Positions 5,945-9,552 of a stretch of DNA of 9,552 bases are shown piece by piece (the stretch's first letter is position 1; each line of letters opens with the position of its first letter). The position numbers and the translations under genes were made by a program. The stretch is from the NCBI GenBank assembly GCA_000434115.1, contig FR894017.1:1-9552 (forward strand), in the 5' to 3' direction. The DNA comes from Roseburia sp. CAG:309 (lineage in GTDB: Bacteria; Bacillota; Clostridia; Lachnospirales; Lachnospiraceae). The notes beneath the pieces are model-generated. The model was not told where the DNA came from, did not search any database, and saw nothing but the letters and a program-made list of their open reading frames with translations.

Positions 5945-7384
5945 ATGCAGATACCAGGTCAGGTACAGTGGATTCTTGATAAATTGGAAGAAAACGGAAA
6001 AGAGGGGTATGCCGTCGGAGGGTGCGTCAGAGACAGTATGTTAGGACGTGTGCCGGGAGACTGGGATATTACGACGTCCGCAAAACCCGAAGAAGTAAAA
6101 AAGATATTCAAAAAAACGATAGATACCGGTATTGCGCATGGAACCGTCACCGTTATGGTGGAGGGAACCGGGTATGAAGTGACGACGTACCGCGTGGACG
6201 GAGAATATGAGGATCACAGGCATCCCAAACAAGTAGAATATACAGCAAATCTCGAAGAAGATTTAAAACGCCGCGACTTTACAATCAATGCGATGGCGTA
6301 CAATCCGAAAACCGGCATGATCGATCTGTTTGACGGGATTCCGGATCTGGAAAAAAAGATCATCCGCTGTGTGGGGGATGCGAGACAGCGTTTTTCCGAA
6401 GATGCCCTGCGGATGCTCCGTGGTGTGCGCTTTGCCGGGCAGCTGGGATTTGATGTCGAAAAAGAGACTCTCGAGGCCATCTATGAACTGGCTCCGACGA
6501 TACAAAATGTGAGCAAAGAGCGGATTCGGGTAGAGATTACCAAATTACTTTTATCCGGTCAGCCGGAAAAACTAAAACTGGCAGAAGACACCGGGCTTTG
6601 TGAATATTTTTTCCCGGAGTTTCGTAAGATGCTTCAGACGACACAAGAAAACCCGCATCATACATTTTCTGTGGGAGAGCATGCGATGCAGGCTGTGAAG
6701 CATGTTCAGAAATTATACCGGGAAATGGAAAAAGAAGAGATGAGAACAAGCATTTTTTCGCCATTTGATAAAGCCTTTGGCGATGAAAAATGCAAGACGA
6801 TATTAGTGTATGCAGCTTTACTTCATGATGTAGGAAAGCCAGAGACAAAGACAGTTGATGCGGACGGAACCGCACATTTTTACGGACATGATGTCAAAGG
6901 AAGAGATCTGGCAAGAGGGATTTTGCGCCGTCTCCGTTTTGACAATGATACGATTCATATGGTGTCCCAGATCGTAATGTTTCACGAGCGGAGATATCAT
7001 GGAGGAGGACGCGAGATGCGGAGACTTGTCAATCAGGCAGGCAGAGAGGTTATGCCGTATCTGTTTTTGATACAGCAGGCAGATATTCTCTCGCAAAGTA
7101 ATTACCAGAGGGAAGAAAAGGAACGCCGGCTTCAGATGGCAAAACAGGATTATGAGAAAATCTGCTGCCAGGGTGAGGCGGTGTGTCTCAAAGAACTTCA
7201 AGTGACAGGAAAAGATTTGATCCGGCTTGGAATGAAAGCAGGACCGGAACTTGGAAAAATGTTACAGCGATTAATGGATACCGTATTGGAAGATCCGGAA
7301 AAAAATAAAAAACAGATGCTGTTAGAACAAGCAGAAGAATGGATAAAAATGACGAGGGAGGGTGAAGGTGATGTTTCACAATGA
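5945..7384 (+). CDS. cca: CCA tRNA nucleotidyltransferase with HD domain
   Basis: 479 residues. The enzyme adds or repairs the CCA end of tRNAs using CTP and ATP, in the cytoplasm. The class II nucleotidyltransferase head is intact: GGCVRD at 25-30, the metal pair in GDWDIT (Asp39, Asp41), GTVTV at 66-70, and RRDFTINAMAYN at 109-120. RFSEDALRMLRGVRFA at 149-164 is the neck region. A C-terminal HD hydrolase domain follows with HHTFSVGEH at 238-246, LLHDVGKPE at 292-300, and Asp380 in QQADILSQ, so its metal ligands look complete. HD domains in this family can have phosphatase or phosphodiesterase activity. The ribosome binding site is modest (AAGAGAG, 7 bases before ATG). The end overlaps the next gene by 14 bases. 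A poly(A) polymerase role is less likely, but A-adding versus CCA-adding cannot be read from sequence alone. Confidence 0.93.
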   Translation: MQIPGQVQWILDKLEENGKEGYAVGGCVRDSMLGRVPGDWDITTSAKPEEVKKIFKKTIDTGIAHGTVTVMVEGTGYEVTTYRVDGEYEDHRHPKQVEYTANLEEDLKRRDFTINAMAYNPKTGMIDLFDGIPDLEKKIIRCVGDARQRFSEDALRMLRGVRFAGQLGFDVEKETLEAIYELAPTIQNVSKERIRVEITKLLLSGQPEKLKLAEDTGLCEYFFPEFRKMLQTTQENPHHTFSVGEHAMQAVKHVQKLYREMEKEEMRTSIFSPFDKAFGDEKCKTILVYAALLHDVGKPETKTVDADGTAHFYGHDVKGRDLARGILRRLRFDNDTIHMVSQIVMFHERRYHGGGREMRRLVNQAGREVMPYLFLIQQADILSQSNYQREEKERRLQMAKQDYEKICCQGEAVCLKELQVTGKDLIRLGMKAGPELGKMLQRLMDTVLEDPEKNKKQMLLEQAEEWIKMTREGEGDVSQ

Positions 7385-9269
7385 TCGAAAAACAATAGCA
7401 CTGTTCAGTTGCAATTCGCACGGCGAATACCAGCGTGAAATTGGTACCGGCGCGGCAATACAGGCGGAAAAATTAGGGTATAATCTTGCGATATTTACAT
7501 GCTATGGAAATTATGGACAGAATCCCCTTTATGCACAGGGAGAAAAAGATATTTTTTCACTGCCGGATTATCAGGATTTTGCCGGTATTATCGTAGCAGG
7601 GGATACCTTTTCGATTGATGAGGCGATGGAAGATGTGATCGGATCGCTACAGGAAAAAGCAGATTGTCCGGTGGTCAGCCTCCGGCAGAAAATGGAAGGT
7701 GTCAATAATATTTTAGTGGACAATATGGCATCTGTTGGTGGGATGATCCGTCATCTGATCGAATGTCACGGAGTAAAAGATATTGCTTTTATGACAGGAA
7801 GAAAAGGACATCCGGATGCGGAAGAACGCCTGACTGCATTTTACCAGATTATGGAAGAATGCCACCTTCCGGTTTCCGAACACAGAGTGTATTATGGAGA
7901 TTTTTGGAAAAACGAAGGAAAAGCTGCCTGCGACTGGTTTATGGAAGAGGGAAAATGTCCGGATGCGATTGTCTGTGCCAATGATTATATGGCGATGGCA
8001 GTCATTGATGAACTGTATAAAAGAAATCTGAGTGTGCCACAGGATGTCATTGTGACAGGGTATGATGGAATTAAGTCCGGAATGATATACAGCCCATCGG
8101 TAACGACAGTGCGTGTCGATTTTACGGATATGGCGAAAAAAGCCGTTACGCTGATCGACAAGCATCAAAACGATTCTTCCGTGGAAGATATTTACGTGAC
8201 GGCAGAGTTAAAGGCAAGAGAATCGTGTGGCTGTCTTGCGGATAACCATTCTTCCATCGTGTATTACCGTTGTATGAACCACGATAACATTGTAGAGCAT
8301 GATAATCTTGAAATGCAGTTCTGCTTTATGAACATACAGTTTGGACGGGTGGAAAAATTTGAGCAGATCAATCCGATCATTCAGAGTTATATATACAATA
8401 TTGAAGGATTTAAAAACTATTTCATCTGCCTTCGCGATGACATTATGATGGACGACAAGGATCCTCATGGATATACCGACCGGATGGATGCCAAAATTGT
8501 ATTTCATAACCGCGAAAATCAGGGAAATGTCAGTTATGAATTTGACCGCCGGCAGTTGATCCCAAAAGAACTGGCGAGCGAGGAACCGCAGTGTTATGTG
8601 TTCAGTCCGCTGCATTTTCAGGATGAATGTTACGGATACGAGGCATATTCCTATGAAAGTCCGGAAAATGCAGGAAAACTGTATATGCGCTGGAGTATGG
8701 CAATTGACGATGTCATTATGAATATTTTGGTAAAAAGCAAGATGAAGCGTGCCATTGATGAACTGGAGATCATGTACATACAGGACGTAATGACGGGATT
8801 ATTTAACCGGCGTGGTTTTGAAAAATATGCAAGAATCCAGTTTATGAATGCAAGAGCGAGAGACAGTGTCGTATGTGTGATCGGAATCGATATGGATGGT
8901 TTAAAACCGATCAATGATATTTATGGACACCACGAAGGCGACTCGGCACTCCGTGCGGTAGGCTATGCAATTCAGGAAGCTGCTGTAAGCGGTCAGATTG
9001 GAGCGCGTATCGGTGGGGATGAATTCGAAGTGTTATTCCCATGTGAGGATGAGGAAGATGTAAAAAACTGGGTGCGTGTCTTCGAACGGAGTCTTGCAAA
9101 TTATAATAAAAAATCGCACAAATCGTATGAGGTATATGCCAGCCTCGGTTATAAGATGGGAATCCCGGGAGCGGGAGATACGCTGGAAAGTTATATGCGT
9201 GAGAGTGATGATATCATGTATCACAATAAAGTGGCAAATAAAATGAAACGAAATCAGACGTTGCGCTGA
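7371..9269 (+). CDS. LacI-like periplasmic-binding-fold sensor fused to a GGDEF diguanylate cyclase
   Basis: 632 residues from ATG 7371, preceded by GGAGG (7357-7361). GTG codons at 7362 and 7368 are alternative starts. Residues about 7-280 resemble the ligand-binding domain of LacI/GalR regulators (KTIALFSCNSHGEYQREIG, GIIVAGD, CHGVKDIAFMTG, DAIVCANDYMAMAVIDEL, VTGYDG, SVTTVRVD, ending ARESCGC at 282-288), but there is no DNA-binding helix-turn-helix, signal peptide or membrane segment. About 290-455 is a mixed region, possibly GAF-like. A helical linker leads to a GGDEF domain: DVMTGLFNRRGF from 472, Asp507 in GIDMDGLK, and GGDEF at 548-552. The GGDEF motif is intact, so it should make cyclic di-GMP from GTP when the sensor binds a small molecule, perhaps a sugar. 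The usual inhibitory RxxD site before GGDEF is absent. It overlaps cca by 14 bases. Confidence 0.88.
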   Translation: MFHNDRKTIALFSCNSHGEYQREIGTGAAIQAEKLGYNLAIFTCYGNYGQNPLYAQGEKDIFSLPDYQDFAGIIVAGDTFSIDEAMEDVIGSLQEKADCPVVSLRQKMEGVNNILVDNMASVGGMIRHLIECHGVKDIAFMTGRKGHPDAEERLTAFYQIMEECHLPVSEHRVYYGDFWKNEGKAACDWFMEEGKCPDAIVCANDYMAMAVIDELYKRNLSVPQDVIVTGYDGIKSGMIYSPSVTTVRVDFTDMAKKAVTLIDKHQNDSSVEDIYVTAELKARESCGCLADNHSSIVYYRCMNHDNIVEHDNLEMQFCFMNIQFGRVEKFEQINPIIQSYIYNIEGFKNYFICLRDDIMMDDKDPHGYTDRMDAKIVFHNRENQGNVSYEFDRRQLIPKELASEEPQCYVFSPLHFQDECYGYEAYSYESPENAGKLYMRWSMAIDDVIMNILVKSKMKRAIDELEIMYIQDVMTGLFNRRGFEKYARIQFMNARARDSVVCVIGIDMDGLKPINDIYGHHEGDSALRAVGYAIQEAAVSGQIGARIGGDEFEVLFPCEDEEDVKNWVRVFERSLANYNKKSHKSYEVYASLGYKMGIPGAGDTLESYMRESDDIMYHNKVANKMKRNQTLR

Positions 9270-9292
9270 GAAAATCTGGAGGATAAAGACGA

Positions 9293-9552
9293 ATGGATAT
9301 GAATAAAAAAATAGCAGATGAATTAGAGATTAAGAGTTGGCAGGTAGAGGCTGTCGTTAAGCTGATTGACGAAGGAAATACGATTCCTTTTATCGCCCGG
9401 TACCGAAAAGAACAGCATGGGGCACTGAACGATGAACAGCTTCGTAATCTGCATGAAAGACTCATCTATCTCCGCAATCTGGAAGAAAAGAAAGAGCAGG
9501 TTCTGGCAAGTATCGAGGAGCAGGGCAAACTGACTGACGAATTGAAAGCCCA
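9293..9552 (+). CDS. tex: Tex family RNA-binding protein, N-terminal part; cut by the window end
   Basis: The first 86 codons are visible, from ATG 9293 with GGAGG 10 bases upstream (ATG 9299 is a weaker alternative). KIADELEIKSWQVEAVVKLIDEGNTIPFIARYRKEQHGAL is the characteristic Tex N-terminus, followed by the LRNLEEKKEQVL and IEEQGKLTDELKA segments. Full Tex proteins have about 700-780 residues with a YqgF-like nuclease fold, helix-hairpin-helix motifs and a C-terminal S1 RNA-binding domain; none of those is in view. Tex affects transcription and the expression of toxin or stress genes in several bacteria. It follows the GGDEF gene after 23 bases and probably belongs to the same transcript. 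Confidence 0.92.
   Translation, partial: MDMNKKIADELEIKSWQVEAVVKLIDEGNTIPFIARYRKEQHGALNDEQLRNLHERLIYLRNLEEKKEQVLASIEEQGKLTDELKA

Noticed and set aside
1..9552. Mobile elements, CRISPR arrays, tRNA or rRNA genes
   Set aside because: No transposase or integrase frame, no spaced direct repeats, and no tRNA- or rRNA-like sequence was recognised by eye on either strand.

Overview
The window looks like the chromosome of a Gram-positive, low-to-mid GC Firmicute, most likely a Lachnospiraceae-type gut clostridium. This is inferred from strong GGAGG-type ribosome binding sites, sigma-A-like promoters, short intergenic gaps, and protein sequences (ArgH, CCA-adding enzyme, YlmH, Tex, YdjG-like zinc ribbon protein) that resemble that family. 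No mobile element, CRISPR array, rRNA or tRNA was seen. It reads as an ordinary chromosomal segment with some unusual details.

Left part (1-1526, + strand): the 3' end of a zinc-ribbon protein, probably the tail of an SPFH-domain (YdjI-like) protein, is followed at once by a YdjG-like protein with two zinc ribbons and a C-terminal membrane anchor. The pair ends at a strong hairpin terminator (1494-1526) that also serves the convergent argH gene.

Middle (1574-4258): argH (argininosuccinate lyase) is on the minus strand. It is divergent from a plus-strand gene for a rhodanese-E1 (MoeB/ThiF-like) fusion protein. The 186-bp gap between them holds back-to-back promoters and two perfect inverted repeats that could be operators.

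Right part (4255 to the end, + strand): a near-consensus promoter (TTGACT-17-TATAAT), whose -35 box contains the stop codon of the preceding gene, drives a compact set of genes with gaps of 23 bp or less: ylmH, a membrane-anchored C39-like cysteine peptidase, cca (tRNA nucleotidyltransferase with an HD domain), a soluble LacI-like sensor/GGDEF diguanylate cyclase, and tex (cut by the window end). Three of the five are RNA or translation factors (YlmH, CCA enzyme, Tex).

The most notable observation is that ylmH is interrupted by a single in-frame TAG at 4652-4654. It separates the N-terminal domain from the S4 RNA-binding domain, and an ATG lies three bases after the stop. This may be a recent nonsense mutation, a sequence error, a gene split by reinitiation, or a recoded stop. 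I did not find a convincing wholly new system.
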